DNA from: Bacteroides sp.
Lineage (GTDB): Bacteria; Bacillota; Clostridia; Oscillospirales; Ruminococcaceae
DNA length: 64,000 bases
Direction of reading: 5' to 3'
Assembly: GCA_023663265.1 (NCBI GenBank)
Contig: JAMPHV010000002.1
Span: 1-64,000 of the forward strand
Of the stretch, positions 7,825 to 17,072 are shown piece after piece; position 1 is the first letter of the stretch; each line of letters opens with the position of its first letter. Under the pieces are notes generated by a model. That model made no database searches, was not told where the DNA came from, and saw only the letters and a program-made list of their open reading frames with translations. A program made the position numbers and the translations under genes.

Positions 7825-8451
7825 ATGAAAGCATTAACAGCAATTTTAGCATTGGCAGGAACAGCGGGAATCGGATACTTAGTGTACAAAAAAATGACTG
7901 AAAAGAAAGAAAACGCTTCCGCATATACGGAGTATAAGGAGGAATCCCGCAAGGGCGGAAAAATACGCAGAGCGTCAATGTACGCGGTAGGCACCATCAA
8001 AACGACCGCCGATAAAATTTCCGAGGGGATCAAGCAGGTAAAATCCGAGGATATGGTAAAAAAGGGCGAGGAAACCATCGAGCACCTTAAGGAAACGGGC
8101 GAGAGCTTCAAGGAACAGGTCAAGGAGACCACAGGCAGCCTTAAGGAGCAGGTAAAGGAAACTACCGTCAACTTAAAGGAGCAGGTAAAGGAGACTACAG
8201 GCAATATCAAAGGCGAGCTTAAGGAGACAGGAGGAAATATCAAGGACGAGCTTAAGGAAACAGGCGGTAGTATAAAGGACGAGTTAAAGGAAATAAAGAA
8301 TTTGGTCACCTCTATAAATGTTTCGCCCTCCGATGCTGCGGAGGATTATGACGATTCCGCTCCCGTAGGCATACCGGAGGCGGAGGTCGAGGAGCTTGAC
8401 GACGACGAAAGCGCGTTGTTTGAGGAGATAGAGATAGTGGATCAGCTTTAG
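7825..8451 (+). CDS. Membrane-tethered 11-mer repeat (YtxH/LEA-like) protein
   Basis: 208 residues. A short hydrophobic N-terminus (residues 3-21, ALTAILALAGTAGIGYLVY) is followed by a charged region and at least six tandem 11-residue repeats between about 85 and 157 (KEQVKETTGSL, KEQVKETTVNL, KEQVKETTGNI, KGELKETGGNI, KDELKETGGSI). The C-terminal 45 residues are very acidic. The repeat periodicity is that of YtxH-like and late-embryogenesis-abundant-like amphipathic helices, which are linked to stress or membrane protection. The function here is unknown. GAAAGGG lies nine bases before ATG. The gene is monocistronic. Confidence 0.75.
   Translation: MKALTAILALAGTAGIGYLVYKKMTEKKENASAYTEYKEESRKGGKIRRASMYAVGTIKTTADKISEGIKQVKSEDMVKKGEETIEHLKETGESFKEQVKETTGSLKEQVKETTVNLKEQVKETTGNIKGELKETGGNIKDELKETGGSIKDELKEIKNLVTSINVSPSDAAEDYDDSAPVGIPEAEVEELDDDESALFEEIEIVDQL
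8077..8295 (+). repeat. Tandem 33-bp coding repeats
   Basis: About six degenerate copies of a 33-bp unit encoding K-[EDG]-[EQ]-[VL]-K-E-T-[TG]-G-[SN]-[LI]. The first three units are nearly identical at protein level and the last three form a second subtype, suggesting two rounds of duplication. Confidence 0.75.
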
Positions 8452-8471
8452 TAAAGAACATTGTTAAAGAA

Positions 8472-8592
8472 AAATGGGGCTGTAAAAAAACTATCCTAAA
8501 ACTTTAAAAAATTGATAATTGACAATTACTATAAAAAAACGACCCGCTTTCGACAGGTCGTTTTTTTACATTCCCTTTTTACAGCCCCATTT
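8472..8592. terminator. Nested inverted repeats, bidirectional terminator
   Basis: The inner hairpin AAAAAAACGACC / GGTCGTTTTTTT (8533-8567) has A and T runs on both sides and can stop transcription from either direction between two convergent genes. It is enclosed by a perfect 17-bp outer inverted repeat, AAATGGGGCTGTAAAAA (8472-8488) and its complement (8576-8592). Confidence 0.8.
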
Positions 8593-8619
8593 GTATTATA
8601 AACGGATATTCAAAAAAGG

Positions 8620-11109
8620 TTAATCGTACTGCACCTCTATATCATCGGGAGCCGTTCCCAAAACGCTGTGGTAGTATTCGTCCATATCTATAAGATAATA
8701 ATAACTCGGACCCTCCACAATAAAACCGATCTGATTTCCCGAATATTTATAAAAGCTTATCTCGCTTTCATAGCTGTCGGAGGTATTCATTCCCATTAAA
8801 CGGTAACGGTTCAGTCCGCGCAGCACCTCGCTGTCGGGATAGTATCTTCCGCTTGTAACGGTGCTTGACGGTATGGTTATGACAACAAGAGCGGAATCGA
8901 AGCTGTAATTTTCCGCAAAGTCGATTTGCAGCGCTTTTCCTTTGATGTAGCTGTCAAAGGCGCCGCTTATTTCGGAAATATAAACGCTGCTGTCGGCGTT
9001 TGCGGCTCCGTCTATATAAATTTCCGTTTTATAGTAATTTCCGCTGTTGAAGCTGTCAAGCTGAGAATTGCTTATTTTCTGCGAACCGCCTGTGTCAAGA
9101 GTTGGGGCTGGGGCGGCGGGGACGGTTTGCTGCGTGACTGAAGGGGCGGTATTCGAGGGAGGAACCGACGGAGCGCTGCTTTCCGGCACGGCGGTCTCGG
9201 GAACGGAGCCTATCTCCTCGCTGTTCTGCGTTGACGCCTCCTCGTTGTTATCTGCATTATCCGTATTGTCGGGTGCGGAGCCGGGGTCTTCGCTTGCGCT
9301 CTCCGTATTATTTTCAATGTTGTTTTCGGCGCTTTCCGAGCTTGTCTCTTCAGGCTGCTTTTCGGCGTCGGAAGGAGCGCTTGTGCTGTTGTTTTCCGTG
9401 CCGCTGCCGATATCCTCGCCTTTCAAAAGACTCAGAATGTATTTTTGCATATCCTCGGAGAACCTTTCCCTTGCGCTGACCGAAGCCTCCGACAGCGTTC
9501 CGCTTCCCGCTCCGAGAAGCTCGGAAAAGTCGGCGTATTCACCATCGGAGAGGGCAGGCTGCTCCTTAAACGGCATTTCGGACGGCTTAAAGGTCATTTC
9601 AGCCGTAACGATATTGGGAACGCTGATTACCAAGGACTTGATATTATCTTCTGTTTTTAATTCCATGGCAGCGATAAAGGCGGGATTGTTTACGGAGGTA
9701 ACGCTTATCTTGCCGACGAACAGGTCCCTTGTAACGGCAAGTTCGCTGTAATCCGCCGTGTATGTGTCGCCGCCGTACATTACGGTAAGCCTGCCGCTGT
9801 GAAGCTCCTTATCTGTTTCGTCTGTGCAGCTTATTGCCGATTCGGTGCCGTCCCTATCCTTAAGATAAATACGCGCGAGCTGTCCCTTGTCCGTGGGTAT
9901 CTCGCATATATCAAAGCGAATTGTTTCGGCTTCGGCGCTGTCGGAAACGTCCGAAAACGTGACGACAGCCTCTCTGTTTACGACTGTCCTGTTTTTAACG
10001 TAAACCGTCATATCAAAAACGGTAGGATCGGTCTGTGCGCCGTCGATTATTGCGTTGAGCCGATCAAGCTCGTCTTTAACGCTTCCGCCCGACAGCATCT
10101 CCCCCTTGCTTTCACAGCCCATTTGCTTACAGAGCAGAGCAGCGGCTTTTTCGTTTTCCAAAGCGCTGTCGATCAGCGCCTTTTTTATTCTTGCTATTTG
10201 AGCTCCGTCAAGGTGTATTGAATATTTATCGGCGGTGCAAGCGGTTTCGTTTACGGTAAATTCCGCGTTTTTTTCCGCTTCCGGCTCTCCGACGATCTCA
10301 AAATAGGTTTCGGAGGCTTTGCTTAACACGTCGCCGTATATTTGTATGTATTCCGACGTGTCGCTGATTTCGGAAAGCATATCCGAGGCATCCAGATAAG
10401 CGTATATATCCGAAGCTCGGGGGAGCAGCAGAATAAATCCGCCCTTTTCCTTGTCCGTCCAGCTCTCCGCGTTTACGCTTACCTTTCCCAGAGCGGCGTC
10501 GAGCGTATTGTAAACGACTCCGCCCTGCGTTGCGGTATCGATGTGCAGGGAAGCGGATGAAAGATCGACCCCTATCGCGTCTCCCAATCGGGTTGAAACG
10601 CCGATATCGGCTTGAACGGGCAAGCTTTCGTCGTTCGAGCTGTCCAAACGGCGCTGCGCCGAGGTTATTATGCTGCCGAAATAGTTCTCCTCCGCCTTGC
10701 GGTAAGAAATTCTGCCGTACAATAGGAAAAGAACGGCAGCCGCCGCTATTAAAAGTATAACAACGGGAATAATTATCGCAAGAGGCTTGAAGCGCTTTTT
10801 TGAGGGCTTGGACCTGCTCACGTAAACGGGTTTTTTATATTCGGAAAAGCCGCTTGTCTGTACGGGGGCGGGTATATCGTATTCAAGAGGCTCCGTTTGC
10901 TCCTCGCGCTGGGCCTGACTGTGATCGTTTCGGCGGGAAGGCTCGGAGTATTGCCGATACTGCGGCTCCTGTCGGTACTGTCCCTGCTGCGCTTGCTCCA
11001 AAACCTGCTTGAACTGCTCTTTGTTTTGAGGGAGGGAGTATTCCTTGTTTGAAGTATACCGCTGTTCGGTTACGTTATCGTTATCGTTCCGAAGGTTGTT
11101 TTGATCCAT
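8620..11109 (-). CDS. Large single-pass membrane protein, extracytoplasmic domain unknown
   Basis: 829 residues. A Gln/Arg-rich cytosolic N-terminus (1-105) is followed by one membrane helix (about 108-132, PLAIIIPVVILLIAAAAVLF). The extracytoplasmic region of about 420 residues has mixed alpha/beta character, then comes a low-complexity Ser/Glu/Asn/Pro linker (about 565-680). A C-terminal domain of about 145 residues (from KISNSQLDSFNSGNYY) ends at VQYD. I do not recognise a family with confidence. It is the last gene of the shikimate-operon direction, 34 bases after the DUF4364 gene, which may be fortuitous readthrough. Possibly a cell-surface or stress-sensing protein; this is not supported by any motif. 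Confidence 0.7.
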   Translation of the reverse strand: MDQNNLRNDNDNVTEQRYTSNKEYSLPQNKEQFKQVLEQAQQGQYRQEPQYRQYSEPSRRNDHSQAQREEQTEPLEYDIPAPVQTSGFSEYKKPVYVSRSKPSKKRFKPLAIIIPVVILLIAAAAVLFLLYGRISYRKAEENYFGSIITSAQRRLDSSNDESLPVQADIGVSTRLGDAIGVDLSSASLHIDTATQGGVVYNTLDAALGKVSVNAESWTDKEKGGFILLLPRASDIYAYLDASDMLSEISDTSEYIQIYGDVLSKASETYFEIVGEPEAEKNAEFTVNETACTADKYSIHLDGAQIARIKKALIDSALENEKAAALLCKQMGCESKGEMLSGGSVKDELDRLNAIIDGAQTDPTVFDMTVYVKNRTVVNREAVVTFSDVSDSAEAETIRFDICEIPTDKGQLARIYLKDRDGTESAISCTDETDKELHSGRLTVMYGGDTYTADYSELAVTRDLFVGKISVTSVNNPAFIAAMELKTEDNIKSLVISVPNIVTAEMTFKPSEMPFKEQPALSDGEYADFSELLGAGSGTLSEASVSARERFSEDMQKYILSLLKGEDIGSGTENNSTSAPSDAEKQPEETSSESAENNIENNTESASEDPGSAPDNTDNADNNEEASTQNSEEIGSVPETAVPESSAPSVPPSNTAPSVTQQTVPAAPAPTLDTGGSQKISNSQLDSFNSGNYYKTEIYIDGAANADSSVYISEISGAFDSYIKGKALQIDFAENYSFDSALVVITIPSSTVTSGRYYPDSEVLRGLNRYRLMGMNTSDSYESEISFYKYSGNQIGFIVEGPSYYYLIDMDEYYHSVLGTAPDDIEVQYD

Positions 11110-11143
11110 AGTTTCCTCCTTGATGGCTTTAACGGCAAACCGT

Positions 11144-11698
11144 TTATAAATAGCTGTCCTTTATAAACATTTTCATAATTTTGGCAACAATATCCGAGGG
11201 CTTTTCAAAAAACCTTTCCCGCATGAGCTTTGCCTGCTCGTAATCGGGAGCGTAGATTCTAAGGTCCATTAAATTATCCCCGTTAAGCTCGTTCAGAAAT
11301 TTAACGGTAAGATAACACGGACCGTTATAATCCGTTCTTTCTATCCTGCAAATTACAGACCGTTCCAGGTCCGACATTTTGAGAAGATATTTTCCGTATT
11401 CAATGCTTTTTTCTCTTACCGATAACGGGATACGGTTAAAAAACTCGTCCGTCAGGGTTTTTCCCGTAGGGAGCAGCGTATATAGCTTTTTGTTTTTTTT
11501 GAAGCAGGCTTTTATAAGCTCCTTTTCTTGGGAGATGCTTAGGGCTTCAAATAAATACAGCGAGCTTACCGCTTCGATTTCGGTTATTATATCCGCTAAC
11601 TGCTCCTCGGACAGCTCTCCCAATTTGTCCAGAAGAAAACAAAGATAAATCTGTATTGTAAGCTTATCGTCGATCATAATTTTCGGTGACTGAAACAT
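11144..11698 (-). CDS. DUF4364 family protein
   Basis: 184 residues, the usual size for DUF4364, a family widespread in Clostridia. It begins with a winged-helix-like region (KLTIQIYLCFLLDKLG, then LYLFEALS) and ends with the typical NLMDLRIYAPDYEQAKLMRERF. Probably a small DNA- or ligand-binding regulatory protein; the function is not established. It follows aroC by 21 bases with AAAGGAGGAAC as ribosome site. Confidence 0.75.
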   Translation of the reverse strand: MFQSPKIMIDDKLTIQIYLCFLLDKLGELSEEQLADIITEIEAVSSLYLFEALSISQEKELIKACFKKNKKLYTLLPTGKTLTDEFFNRIPLSVREKSIEYGKYLLKMSDLERSVICRIERTDYNGPCYLTVKFLNELNGDNLMDLRIYAPDYEQAKLMRERFFEKPSDIVAKIMKMFIKDSYL

Positions 11699-11719
11699 CC
11701 TTGTTCCTCCTTTTGCATA

Positions 11720-12796
11720 TTATGCAAGAAACGACATTAAGACGATATTCAGCGCGGCTTCAACGCAGGGAACCGCTCTCGGCACGATACATGGGTCATG
11801 TCTGCCCTTTATTTCGATAACTGCGTTTTCTTTTCTGATAAAATCAACGGTATTCTGAGTACGGGCAATGGACGGCGTCGGCTTTATTGCCGCTCGAAAA
11901 ATGATCGGCATTCCGTTCGATATGCCGCCCAATATCCCTCCCGAGTTATTGGTCGCGGTTTTGATACTGTTTCCGTCAACGTAAAATTCGTCGTTATTTT
12001 CGCTGCCGCGCATTGAGGCGGCTTTAAAGCCCGCGCCGAATTCTATGCCCTTAACGGCGGGAATACCGAAAACAAGCTGTGCAACGCGGTTTTCGATCCC
12101 GTCGTATATGGGGGAGCCAAGCCCCGCGGGGAAGCCCACGGCGCAGCATTCAACGATGCCGCCCACCGAATCGAGGCTGTTTCTTGCTTCGTCTATGACC
12201 TTCCTCATTTTACTGTCGGCATTCACGTCAAGCACGGGAAGATACCTTTCTCTTACAAGTCTGAGCCGATCCTCGGAAACGCTTACGGGGTCGAACGGGA
12301 CGTCCTTTTCACTTCCTATCGAATAAATATGCGCGGCGGTAAATATCCCCCGTTTTTCAAGCATTTGTCCGCACACCGCTCCCGCGAAGACAAGGGGAGC
12401 GGTGAGCCTGCCCGAGAAATGACCTCCGCCTCGGGGATCGTTGGAGCCGTTATATCTTAAAAAGGCGGTATAATCGGAATGTCCGGGGCGCGCCAGCTCG
12501 GAAATGCTTTTGTAATCCGCCGAGTGCTGATCCTTGTTTTTTATTACGGCACAAAGCGCTTCTCCCGTGGTTTTTCCGTTGTAAAAGCCGCTTATTATTT
12601 CGGGCGCGTCCGTTTCGCCGCGGGTCGTGCTTGTGCCGTCTTTTTTCGGAGCGCGGCGGGACATAAACTCGTATATCTTTTCGGTATCAAGCTCTTCTCC
12701 GGCGGGAAGATTGTCTATGACCGCACCTATCGCAGGACCGTGGGATTCGCCGAAAATCGAAAGGGATATATTTCCGAGAGTTATTGTGGATGACAT
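11720..12796 (-). CDS. aroC: Chorismate synthase
   Basis: 358 residues. It converts EPSP to chorismate, the last common step to Phe, Tyr and Trp, using reduced FMN. Signatures: GESHGPAIGAVIDNLPAG at the N-terminus, RPGHSDY, the segment HFSGRLTAPLVFAGAVCGQ, PTPSIARTQNTVD and GRHDPCIVPRAVP near the C-terminus. It lies 32 bases downstream of aroA in the same operon with GAAAGGAAAC before ATG. Full length, all motifs present. Confidence 0.96.
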   Translation of the reverse strand: MSSTITLGNISLSIFGESHGPAIGAVIDNLPAGEELDTEKIYEFMSRRAPKKDGTSTTRGETDAPEIISGFYNGKTTGEALCAVIKNKDQHSADYKSISELARPGHSDYTAFLRYNGSNDPRGGGHFSGRLTAPLVFAGAVCGQMLEKRGIFTAAHIYSIGSEKDVPFDPVSVSEDRLRLVRERYLPVLDVNADSKMRKVIDEARNSLDSVGGIVECCAVGFPAGLGSPIYDGIENRVAQLVFGIPAVKGIEFGAGFKAASMRGSENNDEFYVDGNSIKTATNNSGGILGGISNGMPIIFRAAIKPTPSIARTQNTVDFIRKENAVIEIKGRHDPCIVPRAVPCVEAALNIVLMSFLA

Positions 12797-12828
12797 TTCG
12801 TGTTTCCTTTCGGTAAAATGGTGAAATA

Positions 12829-14040
12829 TTATGCTTCGCTGACGATGCCGCCCAGCGATTTAAAATCCTCAAAAAAATCGGGGTAGGATTTGCTTACACA
12901 GTCCGCTCCGTTGATTGTTATCGGTTCGGTGCAGCGGGTGGAGGCTATCGCCAGGGACATAGATATACGGTGATCGGTGTGAGAGTCGCAGACACCGCCG
13001 TGAAATTTTTCTACGCCCTCAATGGTCAAGCTGTCGCTGTTTTCGGTCACTTTTGCGCCGAGCCTGTTGAGCTCCGCCGCAGTCACCGCTAACCTGTCGC
13101 TTTCCTTTAGTCTTAGTCTTCCGCAGTTGGCAATATGAGAGGTGCCCTTTGAAAAGGCGGCTAAAACCGCAAGAATGGGTACCAGGTCGGGTATCTGAGA
13201 GGCGTCTGCGTCAAAGGCGTTCCCGTCGGCATTTTTGACTATATCGATGATCGCCTTGTCGCCCTGTAGGCTGTTTAAATTGAGCCCCTCAATCTCGATA
13301 TCGGAGCCCAGCGCGTTTGCCGCAACGAAAAATGCCGCCTGCGACATATCCGCCTCGATAACGGTATTTTGCGGAGCATAGCTTTGGTTCCCCTCCACAA
13401 AGTAGCCGTATTCCGTTTCCTCCGCATTTATTCCGAATTTGTTCAGCTCGGCGATAGTTAGATCCACATAAGGCTTCGATTGTAAGGGGGAGGTGATAAA
13501 TATCCTGCTGTCCCCGTCAAGAAGCGGCAGAGCGAACAGCAGTCCGCTTATAAACTGAGACGAGATATCTCCCGCTAAGCTGTAATCTCCCGGCTTAAGC
13601 TTTCCGAAAATCTTATAGGGCATTTTTCTCGTTTCAAATATTATACCATTTTTTGTCAGTTCTGTAAAGTAGGGGGTGATCGGTCTTTCGGGGAGCTTTG
13701 CTCTGCCGTGAAATTCCGCTTCGATACCCAGCGCGGCGGCTACGGGTATAAGAAATCTCAGTGTGGAGCCGCTTTCAAGGCAATCGGCGACAGCGTTTCC
13801 CGCAGGCGATGCAATGCCCTCCACAACGGTCAGATCCCCCTCGCGGCAAATTTTTGCTCCGAACGCCTTCAAAATATTTATTGTAGCTCTCGTGTCGGCG
13901 CAGTCCAAAAGATTTTTTATTTCCGACCTGCCGCTTGCGAGAGCGGCGCAGATAAGAGCGCGGTGAGAAATGCTTTTTGAAGCGGGAACGGTGATTCTCC
14001 CCGAAAGCTTGCTTGGCGTTATCGTAATATTTTTTGTCAT
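12829..14040 (-). CDS. aroA: EPSP synthase (3-phosphoshikimate 1-carboxyvinyltransferase)
   Basis: 403 residues. It joins shikimate 3-phosphate and phosphoenolpyruvate. Visible motifs: SKSISHRALICAALASG (phosphate-binding Lys and Arg), ESGSTLRFLIPV, RPITPYFTEL, GDISSQFISGLL, LKESDRLA and the C-terminal DHRISMSLAIA. The ATG overlaps the aroB stop by four bases, implying coupled translation. No aroK or aroE is visible in this window, so the pathway must be completed elsewhere. Confidence 0.96.
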   Translation of the reverse strand: MTKNITITPSKLSGRITVPASKSISHRALICAALASGRSEIKNLLDCADTRATINILKAFGAKICREGDLTVVEGIASPAGNAVADCLESGSTLRFLIPVAAALGIEAEFHGRAKLPERPITPYFTELTKNGIIFETRKMPYKIFGKLKPGDYSLAGDISSQFISGLLFALPLLDGDSRIFITSPLQSKPYVDLTIAELNKFGINAEETEYGYFVEGNQSYAPQNTVIEADMSQAAFFVAANALGSDIEIEGLNLNSLQGDKAIIDIVKNADGNAFDADASQIPDLVPILAVLAAFSKGTSHIANCGRLRLKESDRLAVTAAELNRLGAKVTENSDSLTIEGVEKFHGGVCDSHTDHRISMSLAIASTRCTEPITINGADCVSKSYPDFFEDFKSLGGIVSEA

Positions 14041-15089
14041 ATTAACTCCAGAAATTTTTTATATTCGTTCAGCGTAAGAGTGACCGTCCTGCTTTTTCCT
14101 ATCTCGGGACAGATTATTATTCTGATCTTATCGGAGGTGCGCTTTTTATCGCCTATCGACAGCGTGTACAGCGTATCTGACGGTATATCGCTGTCAAAAG
14201 GCAGGGAATTGGCTTCGAGGCACAGCTTCAGCTTGTCCGCGGTCCCTTTTTCCGCGCTGCCGTTTTTTTCGGCGGCTCGTGTTATCATATACATACCTAT
14301 GGCTACCGCTTTTCCGTGGTGGATATTGCCGTAGCCCGAATATTTTTCGATAGCGTGACCGAAGGTGTGACCGAAATTCAGTATCATACGCTCTCCCGTG
14401 TCGAACTCGTCGTTTTGCACCACGTCCCGCTTTATGCTTACACATTCCGCTATTATCTCGTTGATGTTTTCGCGGGCGTTTCCTTTTAATAGCTTTTCAA
14501 AAAGGGACCTTGAGCGTATCATGCCGTATTTTGTCACCTCGCCCATTCCGTCGGCGAAAACGTCCTCCGAAAGAGTGTCCAAGGTGTCGGTATCGGCTAT
14601 CACCAGCACGGGCTGTTTAAAGCAGCCCACAAGATTCTTTCCCGCGTCTATGTTCACCGCCGTTTTTCCGCCGACTGAGCTGTCAACCTGCGCCAAAAGG
14701 GTGGTCGGTATCTGAACGTAATCTATTCCTCTGAGGTAGGTAGCCGCGCAGTAGCCTGTCAGGTCGCCCACCACTCCGCCTCCCAGCGCGATAATGAAAT
14801 CCGTTCTTGTGATATCGTTTTCCGAAAGAAAATTATAAAGGGAAATAAGCTGTTGGTGGGATTTTGAGGTCTCACCGCCGGGGACCGTAAATTTTACCGC
14901 GCTGAAACCGCTTTTTTCAAGGCTTTTCATTAGCCTTTCGGCGTAAAGTCCGTCCACGATATCGTCTGTCACGACAGCGCATTTCTTTGAGCTGACAACG
15001 GCGGAAACAAGCTCTCCGCTTTTTTCAAGCAAGCCGCTTTCAATTAGGATATCGTAGTTTGTCGAGCTGTTGACGTTGATTTTTATCAT
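14037..15089 (-). CDS. aroB: 3-dehydroquinate synthase
   Basis: 350 residues from the chosen start MIKINVNSST at 15089. The frame is open 34 codons further upstream, but that part lies inside the preceding gene, and TAATG couples the two. It cyclises DAHP to 3-dehydroquinate with NAD and a divalent metal. Motifs: GGGVVGDLTGYCAATYLRG, PTTLLAQVDSSVGGKTAVN, KNLVGCFKQP and the metal-binding FGHTFGHAIE with HHGKAVAIGM. Confidence 0.96.
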   Translation of the reverse strand: MIKINVNSSTNYDILIESGLLEKSGELVSAVVSSKKCAVVTDDIVDGLYAERLMKSLEKSGFSAVKFTVPGGETSKSHQQLISLYNFLSENDITRTDFIIALGGGVVGDLTGYCAATYLRGIDYVQIPTTLLAQVDSSVGGKTAVNIDAGKNLVGCFKQPVLVIADTDTLDTLSEDVFADGMGEVTKYGMIRSRSLFEKLLKGNARENINEIIAECVSIKRDVVQNDEFDTGERMILNFGHTFGHAIEKYSGYGNIHHGKAVAIGMYMITRAAEKNGSAEKGTADKLKLCLEANSLPFDSDIPSDTLYTLSIGDKKRTSDKIRIIICPEIGKSRTVTLTLNEYKKFLELI

Positions 15090-16108
15090 TAAAGCGTACC
15101 TACCTTTTTGCCTAAAACCGAAGCGATGGAAGCGCATTTTTTCATGCAGGCGTCGAAATGCTTTGGCGTAAGAGACTGCGCGCCGTCGCAAAGGGCTTTT
15201 TGCGGATTGTTGTGTACCTCGATGATAAGCCCGTCCGCTCCCGCCGCTACCGCTGCCATGGACATGGGCTCCACAAGCTCGTATTTTCCCGTTGCGTGGC
15301 TGGGGTCGATAACAACGGGGAGATGGCTTAGGGTTTTTATAACGGGCACCGCCGAGATATCCAGCGTGTTTCGGGTCTGTGTTTCAAAGGTCCTTATGCC
15401 TCTTTCGCAAAGGATGATATTGGTGTTTCCTCCCGCAATAATATATTCGGCGGACATCAGCAGCTCCTCAATGGTGTTGGCAAGACCTCTTTTTAAAAGA
15501 ATCGGTTTGTTGCATCTGCCCAATTCCTTGAGCATCTCGAAATTCTGCATATTTCTCGCGCCGACCTGGATAATATCCACGTCTGCAAAGAGATCCAGGT
15601 GCGCCAAGGACATAAGCTCGGTCACAATGGGAAGCCCAGTTGCTTCTTTTGCTTTTAGGAACAGCTTGAGCCCCTCGTTTCCCAAGCCCTGGAAGGAGTA
15701 GGGAGAGGTTCTGGGCTTGAATGCGCCGCCTCTTAAAAGATTGGCTCCCGCCGCCTTTACCTGCATACAGGTATCCACTATCTGCTCCTCGGTCTCGATC
15801 GAGCAGGGACCTGCGATCACCGCAACGTTTCCGTCTCCGATCCCGACGCCGCCCACTTTTACCACCGTGTCCTCGGGGTGGAATTTTCTGTTTACTCCCT
15901 TGTAGGGCTCCTGCACGCGCTGGACCGATTCAACTATCTCCTGCGCTTCTATTGCTTCCATATCGATTTTGTGAGTATCGCCGATAAGTCCGAGAATAGT
16001 GGTGTGTTCGCCCTTTACCTCGTTGATCCTGATGTTTTGCGCCTCGATCCCGCGGCAAAGCTCGTCCACCTCGGTTTTTGGCGCGCCCTTTTTAAGAATA
16101 ATGATCAT
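15089..16108 (-). CDS. aroF: DAHP synthase, type I-beta with N-terminal regulatory domain
   Basis: 339 residues. It condenses phosphoenolpyruvate and erythrose 4-phosphate, the entry step to the shikimate pathway. Residues 1-70 form the ferredoxin-like regulatory domain (IIILKKGAPKTEVDELC, TTILGLIGDT) that gives feedback control in such enzymes. The catalytic barrel has AGPCSIE, LLRGGAFKPRTSPYSFQGLG, KRGLANTIEE, ILCERGIRTFE and VIDPSHATGK. The stop overlaps the aroB ATG by one base. A methyltransferase gene ends 29 bases upstream. Confidence 0.95.
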   Translation of the reverse strand: MIIILKKGAPKTEVDELCRGIEAQNIRINEVKGEHTTILGLIGDTHKIDMEAIEAQEIVESVQRVQEPYKGVNRKFHPEDTVVKVGGVGIGDGNVAVIAGPCSIETEEQIVDTCMQVKAAGANLLRGGAFKPRTSPYSFQGLGNEGLKLFLKAKEATGLPIVTELMSLAHLDLFADVDIIQVGARNMQNFEMLKELGRCNKPILLKRGLANTIEELLMSAEYIIAGGNTNIILCERGIRTFETQTRNTLDISAVPVIKTLSHLPVVIDPSHATGKYELVEPMSMAAVAAGADGLIIEVHNNPQKALCDGAQSLTPKHFDACMKKCASIASVLGKKVGTL

Positions 16109-16137
16109 TTTTTTGTTTCCTTTCTTTTATGAGATTT

Positions 16138-16929
16138 TTATTTGTTTTTTTCAAGAATGTCAAGAAAATGGTCTGAAGCTCCTACCATATCCTGCCGTTC
16201 GCAAATACGGAAATGATAATTCAAAAAGCTGCCGAAGGTCTCCTCGTCCATATTATCCACCGTTTCCCGCATATAATTTGCCGCCATGTCGGTTCCGACA
16301 AAATTCAGCCGCTTGACGGGAAGAGCTTTTATTAGGGCGTCTATATCCTCCTTGCGGTGCAGTGCAAAAAGCTCGGATGGGGTGGAAGCCGCTTTAAAGG
16401 TCACGGGGTCTACCAGTGATCTGTACGGCTCGATGTTTATCATGCCTTTTCCGAAGCAAAACCGAACGATCGTCGCGTCGTTTCCGCAGTAGGCGGCAAA
16501 CACGATACCGCCTTTTTTGGTGACGCGTACAGCCTCAGAAAGCGCTTTTTGCTGTTCCCGCTCCGTAAAAAGGTGATACATGGGACCTAACAGCAGAGTG
16601 ACATCGTATGTGTTGTCTTCAAAATCGGACAAGTCAAGCGCGTTTCCCCGAACTATCGAAATATTTTCTCCCACAGTCGTTTTGCTTTTGAATATCTCAA
16701 TATTATGCTTGATCAGCTCCACTGCATCGACCGTATAGCCCTTTTGAGCGAGCGCATGGCTGTAGCGGCCTGTTGCCGCGCCTATCTCGATTATTCTGCT
16801 GCCGCGGGAAACGTATCTTTCGATATAGCGCATTGTGGTGAGATACTCGACCGAGCCGTGCTTTGAGCGCAAGCGGCTGTCTTCATCGTAACTCTCGTAG
16901 TAGCTTTTTAAGTAATCCTGTGCTTCCAT
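16138..16929 (-). CDS. Class I SAM-dependent methyltransferase
   Basis: 263 residues from MEAQDYL, preceded by GGAAAGGAG ten bases upstream. An upstream in-frame ATG at 16992 has no ribosome site and lies close to the terminator, so it is rejected. The Rossmann motifs are IIEIGAATGRYSHALAQKGYTVDAVEL (first motif split by a typical Gly-rich turn), NALDLSDF, TLLLGPMYHL and VTKKGGIVFAAYCGN. The substrate is unknown. It heads the aro gene string, so it is probably cotranscribed with shikimate genes, though no link to the pathway is known to me. Confidence 0.82.
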   Translation of the reverse strand: MEAQDYLKSYYESYDEDSRLRSKHGSVEYLTTMRYIERYVSRGSRIIEIGAATGRYSHALAQKGYTVDAVELIKHNIEIFKSKTTVGENISIVRGNALDLSDFEDNTYDVTLLLGPMYHLFTEREQQKALSEAVRVTKKGGIVFAAYCGNDATIVRFCFGKGMINIEPYRSLVDPVTFKAASTPSELFALHRKEDIDALIKALPVKRLNFVGTDMAANYMRETVDNMDEETFGSFLNYHFRICERQDMVGASDHFLDILEKNK

Positions 16930-17013
16930 ATGCAAATGTTCTCCTTTCCGATGAGCCTGGAGTCTGCGCCTGCGGAACGGGATCGTTTGCATAAATTTAC
17001 GTTAAATTACCGC

Positions 17014-17043
17014 AAAAAAGCCCGCACCGCTGTGGTGCAGGCT
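17014..17043 (-). terminator. Intrinsic terminator in the aro operon leader
   Basis: On the minus strand AGCCUGCACC pairs with GGUGCGGGCU (10 bp with one wobble, five-base loop) and is followed by six U. It stands between the 34-codon aromatic-rich ORF and the first long gene of the aro operon, the position expected for an attenuator. Confidence 0.85.
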
Positions 17044-17072
17044 CAAATTTCCGTAAAAACGCCTAATTTATC

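Noticed and set aside
8077..8295. The 33-bp tandem units as a CRISPR array
   Set aside because: The units are in frame, adjoin without spacers and encode a regular 11-residue protein repeat.
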